Shown here one piece after another: positions 17,049-24,568 of a stretch of DNA of 64,000 nt. The notes beneath the pieces are model-generated. The model searched no databases and was not told the DNA's origin. It saw only the letters and a program-made list of their open reading frames with translations. This DNA comes from an uncultured Roseobacter sp. GTDB taxonomy: Bacteria; Pseudomonadota; Alphaproteobacteria; Rhodobacterales; Rhodobacteraceae. A program made the position numbers and the translations under genes. Within the stretch, counting starts at the first letter, position 1, and the number at the start of each line of letters is the position of its first letter. Location: contig NZ_CANLXG010000002.1 of assembly GCF_947495025.1 (NCBI RefSeq), positions 682,001-746,000 on the forward strand, in the 5' to 3' direction.

Positions 17049-18380
17049 ATGCAGACCGGACGAAAATCAGGCCCACCTCCATCGGTCACCCGCCAGATGA
17101 CGGGCCTGCTGGGCGTAATCGGTTTTGCACTCGCATTGTATTTCCTGAGTAATGCCGGATTTGACCGGGTGCATGCGACAGTCATCGTTATGGCGGCGAC
17201 GGCTTTGCCAATGTTGCTGCACGAAGTAGTGTTTCTGAAGGCACACAGGCAGGAAGCTGCCGGTCTCCAGGGGTTCACGCTGCGTGGCACGGGCCCGGCC
17301 AACTGGGAACGCATCTGTATCAAACTGTTTGGCATGTGGGGTACAATTGCCGGCCTTGCCTTTGCCTACTGGCTGTTCCCTGAGTATGCGCGTGAATTCT
17401 ATGAACCGTTCTGGGCATTCTGCCACGACTACGCCCTGGCTTTTGTCTTCATAACCACTTTTTATTTCTGGCTTATCGACCGTTGGCAGAAAGAACCCGA
17501 GGATGAATACTATGCCGCTGGCAGACTGTTCATGGGACAACGCGACAAGGTTTCCGGAGAGGACATCAGGCGCCATTTTCTGAACTGGATCATCAAGGGA
17601 TTCTTCATCCCGCTGATGTTCATCTATCTGTCGAACTCGGTACAGTTTCTGATCAGAGAGCCGGTTGGGTCGGCTTTCGACAGCTTCCCCATGTTCGTCC
17701 GGTATATCTCGCGCTTTACGCTCGGACTGGATCTGGCGATTGCCGCTGTTGGATACTTTCTGACAATCCGCCTGGCCAACGCGCATATTCGCTCGCCCAA
17801 CAACCTGTTCTGGGGCTGGACCGTTACGCTGTGTGTCTACGCACCCTTTTACGGACTGATTGGTAAACGATACCTGGACCACAAGGACGGCAACGGCTGG
17901 CTGGAAATGTTCGCTGATAATACCGGCGTCTGGTTCTACGTCTGGGGAGTGGCCATCATTATCTCCAAACTTGGCTGGGTCTGGGCCAATGTCACCTTTG
18001 GCATCCGTTTCTCTAACCTGACGAACCGCGGTATCCTGACAAACGGACCGTTCCGCTGGTTCCGGCACCCATCCTACTTCTTCAAGAATGTATCGTGGTG
18101 GCTGCTGACCGTCCCGTTCTTTTCTACCGAGAGCAACGAAGTCGCGTTGCAGAACACGCTTCTCATGCTGAGCCTGAATACCATCTATCTGCTGCGCGCA
18201 AAGGCGGAGGAACGGCATCTTTCAGAAGACCCGACCTATGTTGAATATGCGATGTGGGTGGAAAAACATGGCGCAATGCGCGGTCTCCGCGCGATTTTTC
18301 CATTCCTGCGTTATCGGCGGCCTGACCCGCAGCCTGATGCAGAAACCCAAAAGCTCTATGCGCCCTACCGCGCTGTGTGA
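17049..18380 (+). CDS. Polytopic membrane protein with ICMT-like methyltransferase domain
   Basis: About 443 residues with many hydrophobic segments spread from about residue 15 to 380. The C-terminal part resembles the isoprenylcysteine carboxyl methyltransferase/phospholipid N-methyltransferase superfamily: GILTNGPFRWFRHPSYFFKN matches the G-P-[FY]-x-RHPxY core, and KAEERHLSEDPTYVEY matches the later E-x(n)-Y-x-x-Y element. The N-terminal 250 residues are additional membrane domain with no assignment. Start uncertain: 17049 has AGGA about 13 bases upstream, while 17013 is an alternative. Substrate unknown; single-gene unit, convergent with the next gene. Confidence 0.72.
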   Translation: MQTGRKSGPPPSVTRQMTGLLGVIGFALALYFLSNAGFDRVHATVIVMAATALPMLLHEVVFLKAHRQEAAGLQGFTLRGTGPANWERICIKLFGMWGTIAGLAFAYWLFPEYAREFYEPFWAFCHDYALAFVFITTFYFWLIDRWQKEPEDEYYAAGRLFMGQRDKVSGEDIRRHFLNWIIKGFFIPLMFIYLSNSVQFLIREPVGSAFDSFPMFVRYISRFTLGLDLAIAAVGYFLTIRLANAHIRSPNNLFWGWTVTLCVYAPFYGLIGKRYLDHKDGNGWLEMFADNTGVWFYVWGVAIIISKLGWVWANVTFGIRFSNLTNRGILTNGPFRWFRHPSYFFKNVSWWLLTVPFFSTESNEVALQNTLLMLSLNTIYLLRAKAEERHLSEDPTYVEYAMWVEKHGAMRGLRAIFPFLRYRRPDPQPDAETQKLYAPYRAV

Positions 18381-18437
18381 ATCGCGACATCGCACCGAAG
18401 ATGCTGACGTGCGATGGTTTCCCGGTGCAACAGAATT

Positions 18438-18848
18438 TCAGGTCTCGCGCGGGTTTTTTGGTTTTCCGGGCCCGAAGCGCCGCAGAAAGGTCGCATAGGA
18501 AAAGCCGAGATCGTGGACATTGCACAACTTGTATCCGCTGGTCTCAGTGTGGAGAGACAGACCGCCCCAGGCAACTTTCAGATAGTAACCGTGCCCGCGC
18601 AGACGTCTGTCAAGATCATCCCAGCTGGTCGCCTCTGCCATGTCGCGAAACAGCAGTTTCTGCAGCGCAAAAACGAGGCGGTCACTGATCTCTTCACGGG
18701 CTTTGCGGGGCGACTTTCTGTTGACGATATGCGCCTGCAGCAGATCCTCTACAATCTTTCCCACCGTGCCCTCTTTCTCGGTGGCAAGGTCGTGAACTGC
18801 GAGAGCAAGGTCGGCCGGAAGCTGGACGGTAACAGTACGTTTGTTCAT
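18438..18848 (-). CDS. Ribbon-helix-helix protein with an uncharacterised C-terminal domain
   Basis: A 136-residue protein. Residues 1-42 look like a ribbon-helix-helix DNA-binding unit (RTVTVQLPADLALAVHDLATEKEGTVGKIVEDLL). The C-terminal half has the pattern LRGHGYYLKVAWGGLSLH, then KLCNVHDLGFSYATFLRRFG, which resembles the short motif found downstream of relaxase cores (a GxxL...G...K...LG.SY..L..RFG pattern) without any relaxase catalytic residues. It may be a stand-alone regulator. No mobility genes are nearby. Function not assigned. Confidence 0.65.
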   Translation of the reverse strand: MNKRTVTVQLPADLALAVHDLATEKEGTVGKIVEDLLQAHIVNRKSPRKAREEISDRLVFALQKLLFRDMAEATSWDDLDRRLRGHGYYLKVAWGGLSLHTETSGYKLCNVHDLGFSYATFLRRFGPGKPKNPRET

Positions 18849-18883
18849 ACCGCGACATTTGCTTAATTCTGGTTTACAAATGG

Positions 18884-19195
18884 TTAAAATCGTTCCGCGC
18901 GGAGAACTTCACAATCCACGATGCTGACGACGCCGATGTGCCTTTCGACAACCTCAAAAGCGGCATCAAGCAAAGCACTCAGCCGGTCAGGCCGGATGAT
19001 ACAGATGACCTGCACCATACCTGCTGCACGACCAATTTCACCCGACCGCGTCCATGAACCTGAGCGTCCGGAACCGCCGAGCACAGGCAATATCGTAAAT
19101 CCTGTAACGCCCGCCCGCGTGAGCGCGTCCGTCAGCCGTGACTGCATGATCGCCTCGATTGTGATTTCGACCCTTTTGGCCTGATGAGTTTGCAT
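18884..19195 (-). CDS. SbtB-type P-II-like regulatory protein
   Basis: A 103-residue ferredoxin-like protein of the P-II superfamily: first beta-alpha unit (KRVEITIEAIMQSRLTDALTRAGVTGFTI), a T-loop-like glycine-rich stretch (GGSGRSGSWTRSGEIG), second beta-alpha unit (MVQVICIIRPDRLSALLDAAFEVV) and the closing IVDCEVLRAERF, which matches the SbtB ending. The cysteine-bearing C-terminal R-loop seen in some cyanobacterial SbtB is absent. It starts 3 bp after the SbtA-like gene, with GGAGG inside that gene's end. By analogy it would bind adenine nucleotides and gate the transporter. Confidence 0.82.
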   Translation of the reverse strand: MQTHQAKRVEITIEAIMQSRLTDALTRAGVTGFTILPVLGGSGRSGSWTRSGEIGRAAGMVQVICIIRPDRLSALLDAAFEVVERHIGVVSIVDCEVLRAERF

Positions 19196-19198
19196 GCC

Positions 19199-20176
19199 TC
19201 AGCCTCCCGCAAATGACGTGGCAACCGCAACATAGAGCGGTATGCCCAGAGTGAGATTAAAGGGGAAAGTCACACCAAGCGACAGTGTGAGGTAAATCGA
19301 CGGGTTCGCCTCTGGCAGGGCGACGCGCATCGCAGCCGGAACGGCGATATAGGAGGCCGACGCAGACAGCACCATAAGAAGCGCGACGCCACCCGGCGAC
19401 AGCGCCAGCAACAGCCCAGCCCCAAGCCCGAAGGCGCTGCCGATAACCGGCATCAGCACTCCGAAAGCCAGCACACCGGGGCGCAGTACACCGCTGCCGC
19501 CGCGCAGCCCACGCCCCGCCACCAGCCCCATATCCAGCAGGAAGAGACACAGAACGCCCTTGAATGGCGCCACGATAAAGCTGGAGATTTCGGCAAGGCC
19601 CTCCTCGCCGGTGACCCACCCGATGATGAACGATCCGACAAGCAGAACAATGGAGCCGTTCAGCAGAATTTCGCGCCACAGGTCACTGTCCATACGGCGC
19701 CCGTCGCCACCCCGGGAAATCAGCCACAGGGCCGACAGGATCGCTGGCGCCTCCATCGCCGCCGCAACCGCTACCATATATCCTTCCGAACTGATCCCGC
19801 TGCTTTCCAGCACGGATGTTGCAGCCACAAAGGTCACAATCGAGATGGACCCGTAATGCGCCGCCACAGCAGCCGCGTCCAGCCGGCTGAGCCCCGTCAT
19901 GACTTTCAGAAGCGCGAATGCGATGAGCGGCAGTAAAGCGGAAAGGACAATACCCGCGACAAGCGACAGCCCGAGTTTCAGGTCAATACCGTGGGCGGCA
20001 ACGCTGACCCCGCCTTTGAAACCGATGGCAAACAACAGATAGATAGACAACGCTTTGGCTGCAGCCTCAGGTACCGTGAGGTCCGAGCGTGCGAGTGACG
20101 CAGCAACGCCCAGCGCAAACGACAGAATAATCGGCGACAGCAGATTGTTGCCCGCCAGTGTCAGTATCTGCTCCAC
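19199..20176 (-). CDS. SbtA-type sodium-dependent bicarbonate transporter
   Basis: A 325-residue hydrophobic protein with about ten membrane segments arranged as two repeats. Family-typical stretches include LLFAIGFKGGVSV (first half), AAHYGSISIVTFVAA, PFKGVLCLFLLDMGLVAG (second half) and SASASYIAVPAAMRVALPEANPSIYLTLSLGVTFPFNLTLGIPLY. These match the SbtA (DUF897) family that imports bicarbonate with sodium. The start is a GTG at 20176 with AAAGGGA upstream. It lies 55 bp after the carbonic anhydrase gene and 3 bp before the SbtB-like gene. Confidence 0.87.
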   Translation of the reverse strand: MEQILTLAGNNLLSPIILSFALGVAASLARSDLTVPEAAAKALSIYLLFAIGFKGGVSVAAHGIDLKLGLSLVAGIVLSALLPLIAFALLKVMTGLSRLDAAAVAAHYGSISIVTFVAATSVLESSGISSEGYMVAVAAAMEAPAILSALWLISRGGDGRRMDSDLWREILLNGSIVLLVGSFIIGWVTGEEGLAEISSFIVAPFKGVLCLFLLDMGLVAGRGLRGGSGVLRPGVLAFGVLMPVIGSAFGLGAGLLLALSPGGVALLMVLSASASYIAVPAAMRVALPEANPSIYLTLSLGVTFPFNLTLGIPLYVAVATSFAGG

Positions 20177-20231
20177 GGTTTTCCCTTTCAGTGCCTGCTC
20201 AGGCCTCCGGTACCACAGTCAGATGGTGGAG

Positions 20232-20882
20232 TTAAACCGGTCTGAAGGCTTTCTGCTCTGGCATGAAACACTCGAGCCCGCCTTCGCCGATATCAGTCCA
20301 GAGGCCGTGCAGAGTCAGACGCCCTTTATCGACGCGCTCGCTGATAAAAGGGAATGTCATGAGGTTTTCAAGGCTCGTAATCACAGCATGCTTTTCAAGC
20401 TGCTGCGCCTGCTGCCCGGGATCGTTTTCCTGTGCCACCAGTTCATATTTCGGGCGCAGAATATCCATCCAACGACCGACAAAGCTCTGATCTTCTTCGA
20501 GCTCCGGTGCATTTCCACAGCACATGTCAATGCATCCCTTCACGCCGCCGCATCCGGAATGACCAAGCACAATGAGGTGGGTAACATGCAATACAGTAAC
20601 CGCATATTCCACAGCAGCGGACGTGCCGTGATGATCACCATCCGGCGCAAAAGGCGGCACAAGGTTTGCGATATTGCGGTGGATAAAGAACTCGCCCTGA
20701 TCAGCACCGAAAATTGAGGTAACGTGCACTCTGCTGTCACAGCAGGATATGACCATTGCTCTGGGGTGCTGACCATCTGCTGCCAGATGCCTGTACCAGG
20801 CCTCATTCTCTGCGTATCCGGTTGCTTTCCAGCCGTGATAGCGTTGTACCAGATAGCCTGGCAGCGGCTTTGCCTGTTCCAT
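20232..20882 (-). CDS. Beta-class carbonic anhydrase
   Basis: A 216-residue zinc enzyme interconverting CO2 and bicarbonate. Zinc-binding and catalytic motifs are visible: CCDSRV (Cys and Asp), then VLGHSGCGGVKG (His and Cys), with the substrate-cleft FFIHRNIANLVPP. The ATG at 20882 (MEQAKPLPGYLVQRYHGW) fits the family N terminus better than longer in-frame options. It is the first gene of a run with the SbtA-type bicarbonate transporter and its P-II-like partner, and divergent from the next plus-strand gene. Confidence 0.95.
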   Translation of the reverse strand: MEQAKPLPGYLVQRYHGWKATGYAENEAWYRHLAADGQHPRAMVISCCDSRVHVTSIFGADQGEFFIHRNIANLVPPFAPDGDHHGTSAAVEYAVTVLHVTHLIVLGHSGCGGVKGCIDMCCGNAPELEEDQSFVGRWMDILRPKYELVAQENDPGQQAQQLEKHAVITSLENLMTFPFISERVDKGRLTLHGLWTDIGEGGLECFMPEQKAFRPV

Positions 20883-21030
20883 AATTCGTCCGATTTGCGC
20901 AACTGTCGGTACCGGACTAACCTGAATTCGCAATAAATTCGAGGGAAAACATGGGGTAGTCTCAACCCTTTGGATACATTTCCAATGGCATAACCCCAAC
21001 TCGCGGTGGGTGCGTAATAGGGTGAGAGAA

Positions 21031-21411
21031 ATGGATCAAGTCCTGAAGATCAGGCTGAATGAGAAGGTGCACGTCGATCAGGACCGGCTGAGCGCGCTTT
21101 ATGCCGAGCTCGGAGAGGCCGGTGCCGAGGATGTTGTCTGCAGAGCAATGGAAGAGCTCGCACTGCGTCTTTCTCACTGTGGACGTCTGCACAAAAACGG
21201 AAGTCGCCAGGACCTGCGCAAATGCGCCCGGTCTCTGATCGCCATCGCTGATCAGATTGGCATGCATGTTCTCGCGCGCGTCGCCGGTGACGTAATCTGT
21301 GCCGTCGATTCCTGCGACGAGCCCGCCATTGCCGCGACACTGGCGCGGCTGCTGAGAACCGGCGAACAATCCCTGACCGCCATCTGGGATCTCCAGGACA
21401 TCACCATCTGA
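21031..21411 (+). CDS. Uncharacterised small helical protein (possible HPt-like fold)
   Basis: About 126 residues, predicted mainly alpha-helical, with no signal peptide or membrane segment. The segment LRKCARSLIAIADQIGMHVLARVAGDVICAVDSCDEPAIAATLARLL has the spacing of histidine phosphotransfer (HPt) helices, but the position where a phosphoacceptor His would be expected carries no His. GAGAG precedes ATG 21031; an in-frame start 21 bases upstream is possible. It sits 64 bp upstream of the aminopeptidase gene and may be co-transcribed. Function unknown. Confidence 0.6.
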   Translation: MDQVLKIRLNEKVHVDQDRLSALYAELGEAGAEDVVCRAMEELALRLSHCGRLHKNGSRQDLRKCARSLIAIADQIGMHVLARVAGDVICAVDSCDEPAIAATLARLLRTGEQSLTAIWDLQDITI

Positions 21412-21475
21412 CGGCTTGCGCCGGCGTGTGATCAGGCTAGGCTGACGGGAGATGTCTCCTGAAAGGCCTTTTGTC

Positions 21476-22858
21476 ATGTCTGTAGCTTTTGCTGACCCCG
21501 ACACCGATCCGGTTCCGCTTCACGTTATTGAGCAGGGCGAGGTGGATGACTGGCTTTCGGACAAGCCGCCATCTGTGTCAAAATGGGTCACCGCAAATGG
21601 CTTCACCGGCGCTCTCGGACAGGCGATCGTCGTGCCGGACGGCGAGGGCGCGCCGCTGCTGGCGCTTGCAGGCTACGGTACTCCCAAAACCCGAAAACGG
21701 ATGCGGTTTTACCTCGCCGCAGCGGCTGCAAGACTGCCGGGCGGCGCCTACAGAATAACCTCTGGCATCCCCGAAGACCGGCTGGAACGTGAAACCCTCG
21801 GATGGTTGCTGACCGGTTACCGCTTCGATCGCTACGCCACCGCACGTGGCATGGAAGCGAGACTGGTGCCCCCCGAAAACCTGGACGTTCAGCGTCTGCT
21901 CGCGATTGCCGAAGGAGAGGCCCTGACCCGCGACCTGATCAACACGCCGTCAAATGACATGGGTCCCTCGGAACTTGAGGAAGCCGCGCGCGATCTTTCT
22001 GTGCGCCATGGCGCATCTGTCAGCGTCGTTCATGGCGAAGACCTGCTGGCCGGAAACTATCCGCTGATCCACACTGTGGGCCGCGCGTCCGACCGCGCGC
22101 CGCGCCTGATCGACATCCGATGGGGTGATTCCGGCCCCGCGGTCACTCTTGTTGGCAAGGGTGTGTGCTTTGACACCGGGGGTCTGAACCTGAAACCGGG
22201 CGGCTCCATGGCACTGATGAAAAAGGACATGGGGGGTGCCGCCAATGTGCTGGGTCTGGCACACATGCTGATGGCAACGGCCACAGGCATCCGGCTTCGT
22301 GTGCTGATCCCGGCTGTGGAAAATTCAGTTTCCGGAAACGCCTTCCGCCCGGGCGACATTCTGCCTTCCCGCAAGGGTCTCACGGTCGAGATCAACAACA
22401 CGGACGCCGAGGGCCGCCTGGTCCTCGCGGATGCCCTGACACTCGCCCAGGAAGACGACCCTGATCTGATTGTCTCCATGGCCACGCTGACCGGCGCGGC
22501 ACGCGTTGCCGTCGGTCCGGACCTCGCGCCCTACTATTGCGACGATGCCGACTTTGTCCGGCAGTTGGAAAGCAGCGCGCAGGCCACTGACGATCCGGTC
22601 TGGCGGATGCCCTTTCACGATCCTTACGAGGCGATGATCGAGCCGGGCATCGCCGATCTGGATAACGCACCAAAGGGTGGCTTTGCCGGGTCGATCACCG
22701 CCGCGCTTTTCCTGCGGCGGTTTGTGGGCGACAGCACCTATGCGCACTTCGATGTTTATGGCTGGAATCCGACAGATGCACCGGCGCGCTCCAAAGGAGG
22801 TGCCGGCCAGGCGATCCGTGCGCTGCTCGATACGATTGGTCAGATGGCAAACGGATGA
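21476..22858 (+). CDS. Leucyl aminopeptidase family (M17) peptidase
   Basis: A 460-residue M17 metallo-aminopeptidase. The two-metal site is intact: GKGVCFDTGGLNLKPGGSMALMKKDMGG (Lys, Asp) and the signature NTDAEGRLVLADAL (Asp, Glu). ATG 21476 (MSVAFADPD) is preferred, with AAAGG 9 bases upstream, over an ATG 24 bases earlier. It acts in the cytoplasm on short peptides. Its stop overlaps the NlpC/P60 gene start (ATGA), which suggests shared work on cell-wall-derived peptides. Confidence 0.93.
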   Translation: MSVAFADPDTDPVPLHVIEQGEVDDWLSDKPPSVSKWVTANGFTGALGQAIVVPDGEGAPLLALAGYGTPKTRKRMRFYLAAAAARLPGGAYRITSGIPEDRLERETLGWLLTGYRFDRYATARGMEARLVPPENLDVQRLLAIAEGEALTRDLINTPSNDMGPSELEEAARDLSVRHGASVSVVHGEDLLAGNYPLIHTVGRASDRAPRLIDIRWGDSGPAVTLVGKGVCFDTGGLNLKPGGSMALMKKDMGGAANVLGLAHMLMATATGIRLRVLIPAVENSVSGNAFRPGDILPSRKGLTVEINNTDAEGRLVLADALTLAQEDDPDLIVSMATLTGAARVAVGPDLAPYYCDDADFVRQLESSAQATDDPVWRMPFHDPYEAMIEPGIADLDNAPKGGFAGSITAALFLRRFVGDSTYAHFDVYGWNPTDAPARSKGGAGQAIRALLDTIGQMANG

Positions 22859-23649
22859 ACGACCCGCGTTCAACACCGGATCCGGCGGCTGTCACTCTGA
22901 ATGAGGCGGCCTGCGTTTGCGTGCCGGTGACAGACCTGCTGCGCCGACCGGACGGCCCGCGTGACAGGCAGCTGACACTGGGCGCTCCGGTGACCGTCCT
23001 TGGCCGTACCGGCGACCATGCGCTGGTACGCGCAGAGGCCGACGGGTACTGTGGCTATGTCTGTGCGTCCGACACCGGCCCGGCACTGGTGCCCACGCAC
23101 AGGGTGATAACCCGCCTCGCCCATACGTACTCAGACGCGGATATCAAGTCTCCCGAACGGGCCTGCCTGAGCTTCGGAGCAAAGGTAACAGCCATTTCGG
23201 AAACCGCGGTCTTTATCAAAACTGCCTGGGGCTTCGTTCCCCGTCAGCATGTGCACCGCACAGAGGTCCTGGCCCGCGATCCGGCCGCCGTCGCCGCGCT
23301 TTTTGAGGGCACACCGTATCTTTGGGGCGGCAATACCGGCACTGGCATTGATTGCTCTGGACTTGTCCAGGCCGCCTGCCTGTCCTGTGGAATCGCCTGT
23401 CCGGGTGACAGTGATCAACAGGAAACCCAGCTCGGTGAACGTCTGCCAGCTGACACGGTACCACAACGCAACGATCTGCTGTTCTGGAAAGGCCACGTGG
23501 CTCTGGTGATAGATGAAAACACGCTGATCCACGCCAACGCAGGCCACATGCTGGTCAGTTATGAACCGATTGAAGAGGCTGTCACGCGCATCGAAACCCA
23601 GGGCGGCGGGCCGGTAACCGCGCACAAAAGGCTGTCAGCTGCAGGTTAA
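22855..23649 (+). CDS. NlpC/P60 family peptidase with bacterial SH3 domains
   Basis: A 264-residue putative gamma-D-glutamyl-diamino acid endopeptidase. Two SH3b-like regions cover about residues 15-140, followed by the NlpC/P60 domain with catalytic Cys in NTGTGIDCSGLVQAA, His in FWKGHVALVIDE and a third polar residue at IHANAGHM. There is no signal peptide or membrane anchor, so it is probably cytoplasmic, like dipeptidyl-peptidase VI of peptidoglycan recycling. It is coupled by a 4-bp overlap to the M17 aminopeptidase, which could further degrade its dipeptide products. Confidence 0.88.
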   Translation: MNDPRSTPDPAAVTLNEAACVCVPVTDLLRRPDGPRDRQLTLGAPVTVLGRTGDHALVRAEADGYCGYVCASDTGPALVPTHRVITRLAHTYSDADIKSPERACLSFGAKVTAISETAVFIKTAWGFVPRQHVHRTEVLARDPAAVAALFEGTPYLWGGNTGTGIDCSGLVQAACLSCGIACPGDSDQQETQLGERLPADTVPQRNDLLFWKGHVALVIDENTLIHANAGHMLVSYEPIEEAVTRIETQGGGPVTAHKRLSAAG

Positions 23650-23655
23650 ATTCCG

Positions 23656-24030
23656 TTACTCAACCGCACGGATCAGTTTGCGTTCCAGCACGCGCAATAC
23701 CGTACGCAGGTCATGCCCCCGCCGCATAATCTGCCCATCCATGCCAACGACAGCATACATGCCTTGTTTGTCCCGCAACCGGGGGCGTTTTTCGATACGG
23801 TAAAGAGGGTTCTCTGCGGTACGGCGGAATACCGAAAACACCGCGACCTCCCGCAGACAGGAGATACCATAGTCGCGCCATTCGCCGGCAGCTACAAAGC
23901 GGCCATAGAGTGACAGGATCACTGACAGTTCTGTCCGGTGAAACGCGACCTGTTGCGGCGGCAGCTGATGCAGATTGCTCTGGGGTGGAACCTGATAATT
24001 CATACCATCAGACTTGCGCCCTTCGCGCAT
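23656..24030 (-). CDS. DUF2794 family protein
   Basis: A 124-residue conserved alphaproteobacterial protein. The core FHRTELSVILSLYGRFVAAGEWRDYGI, AVFSVFRRTAENPLYRIEKRPRLRDKQGMYAVVG and MRRGHDLRTVLRVLERKLIRAVE is characteristic of DUF2794, for which no function is established. The ATG at 24030 follows GAGGGG with a spacing of 4; an in-frame ATG at 24003 is an alternative. It is convergent with the NlpC/P60 gene (6-bp gap) and divergent from paaI. Confidence 0.85.
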   Translation of the reverse strand: MREGRKSDGMNYQVPPQSNLHQLPPQQVAFHRTELSVILSLYGRFVAAGEWRDYGISCLREVAVFSVFRRTAENPLYRIEKRPRLRDKQGMYAVVGMDGQIMRRGHDLRTVLRVLERKLIRAVE

Positions 24031-24115
24031 CAAATCAAGCCCCTCACGAAAGGATATACAGAAGCGAGGTGATATGTTACCGATCGCAGATCAGGGAGTG
24101 AAATCGGAAACACAA

Positions 24116-24568
24116 ATGCCGGATCAGATGACGCCACAGATGCGCGCTGAAACCTGCGCCCGTCTGATGCTGGAGAAAGATACTGCAAGCCGGGCGCTTG
24201 GAATGACGATAGACGATATTGCGCCAGGCACAGCGCGGCTGAGGATGCCGGTTACGGACCAGATGGCAAATGGCCACGGGGTGTGTCACGGCGGGTATAT
24301 CTTTACGCTGGCTGATTCCGCTTTTGCCTTTGCCTGCAATTCCTACAACCGCGTTACAGTGGCCCAGCAGAACCAGATTACCTATCTCGCACCGGGCAAC
24401 GTCGGTGATATGCTGACCGCCAGCGCGCGGGAAGTGTCGCGCACAGGGCGTTCCGGCATTTACGATGTAGAGGTTCACAATCAGAATGATGACGTTATTG
24501 CTGTCTTTCGGGGCCTCTCCCGCACGATAAAAGGCCAGCATTTTCCGGAAGACGGAGGCTCCGAATGA
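24116..24568 (+). CDS. paaI: PaaI-like hotdog-fold acyl-CoA thioesterase
   Basis: A 150-residue hotdog thioesterase. GHGVCHGGYIFTLADSAFAFACNSYN is the PaaI signature, with its conserved Asp (LADSAFA). PaaI hydrolyses hydroxyphenylacetyl-CoA or dead-end ring-1,2-epoxide products of phenylacetate catabolism. Start taken at ATG 24116 (MPDQMTPQMRAETCARLM), which matches family N termini; ATG 24074, with GAGGTGAT upstream, is an alternative. The stop overlaps paaK by 4 bp. No other paa genes are in the window. Confidence 0.88.
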   Translation: MPDQMTPQMRAETCARLMLEKDTASRALGMTIDDIAPGTARLRMPVTDQMANGHGVCHGGYIFTLADSAFAFACNSYNRVTVAQQNQITYLAPGNVGDMLTASAREVSRTGRSGIYDVEVHNQNDDVIAVFRGLSRTIKGQHFPEDGGSE

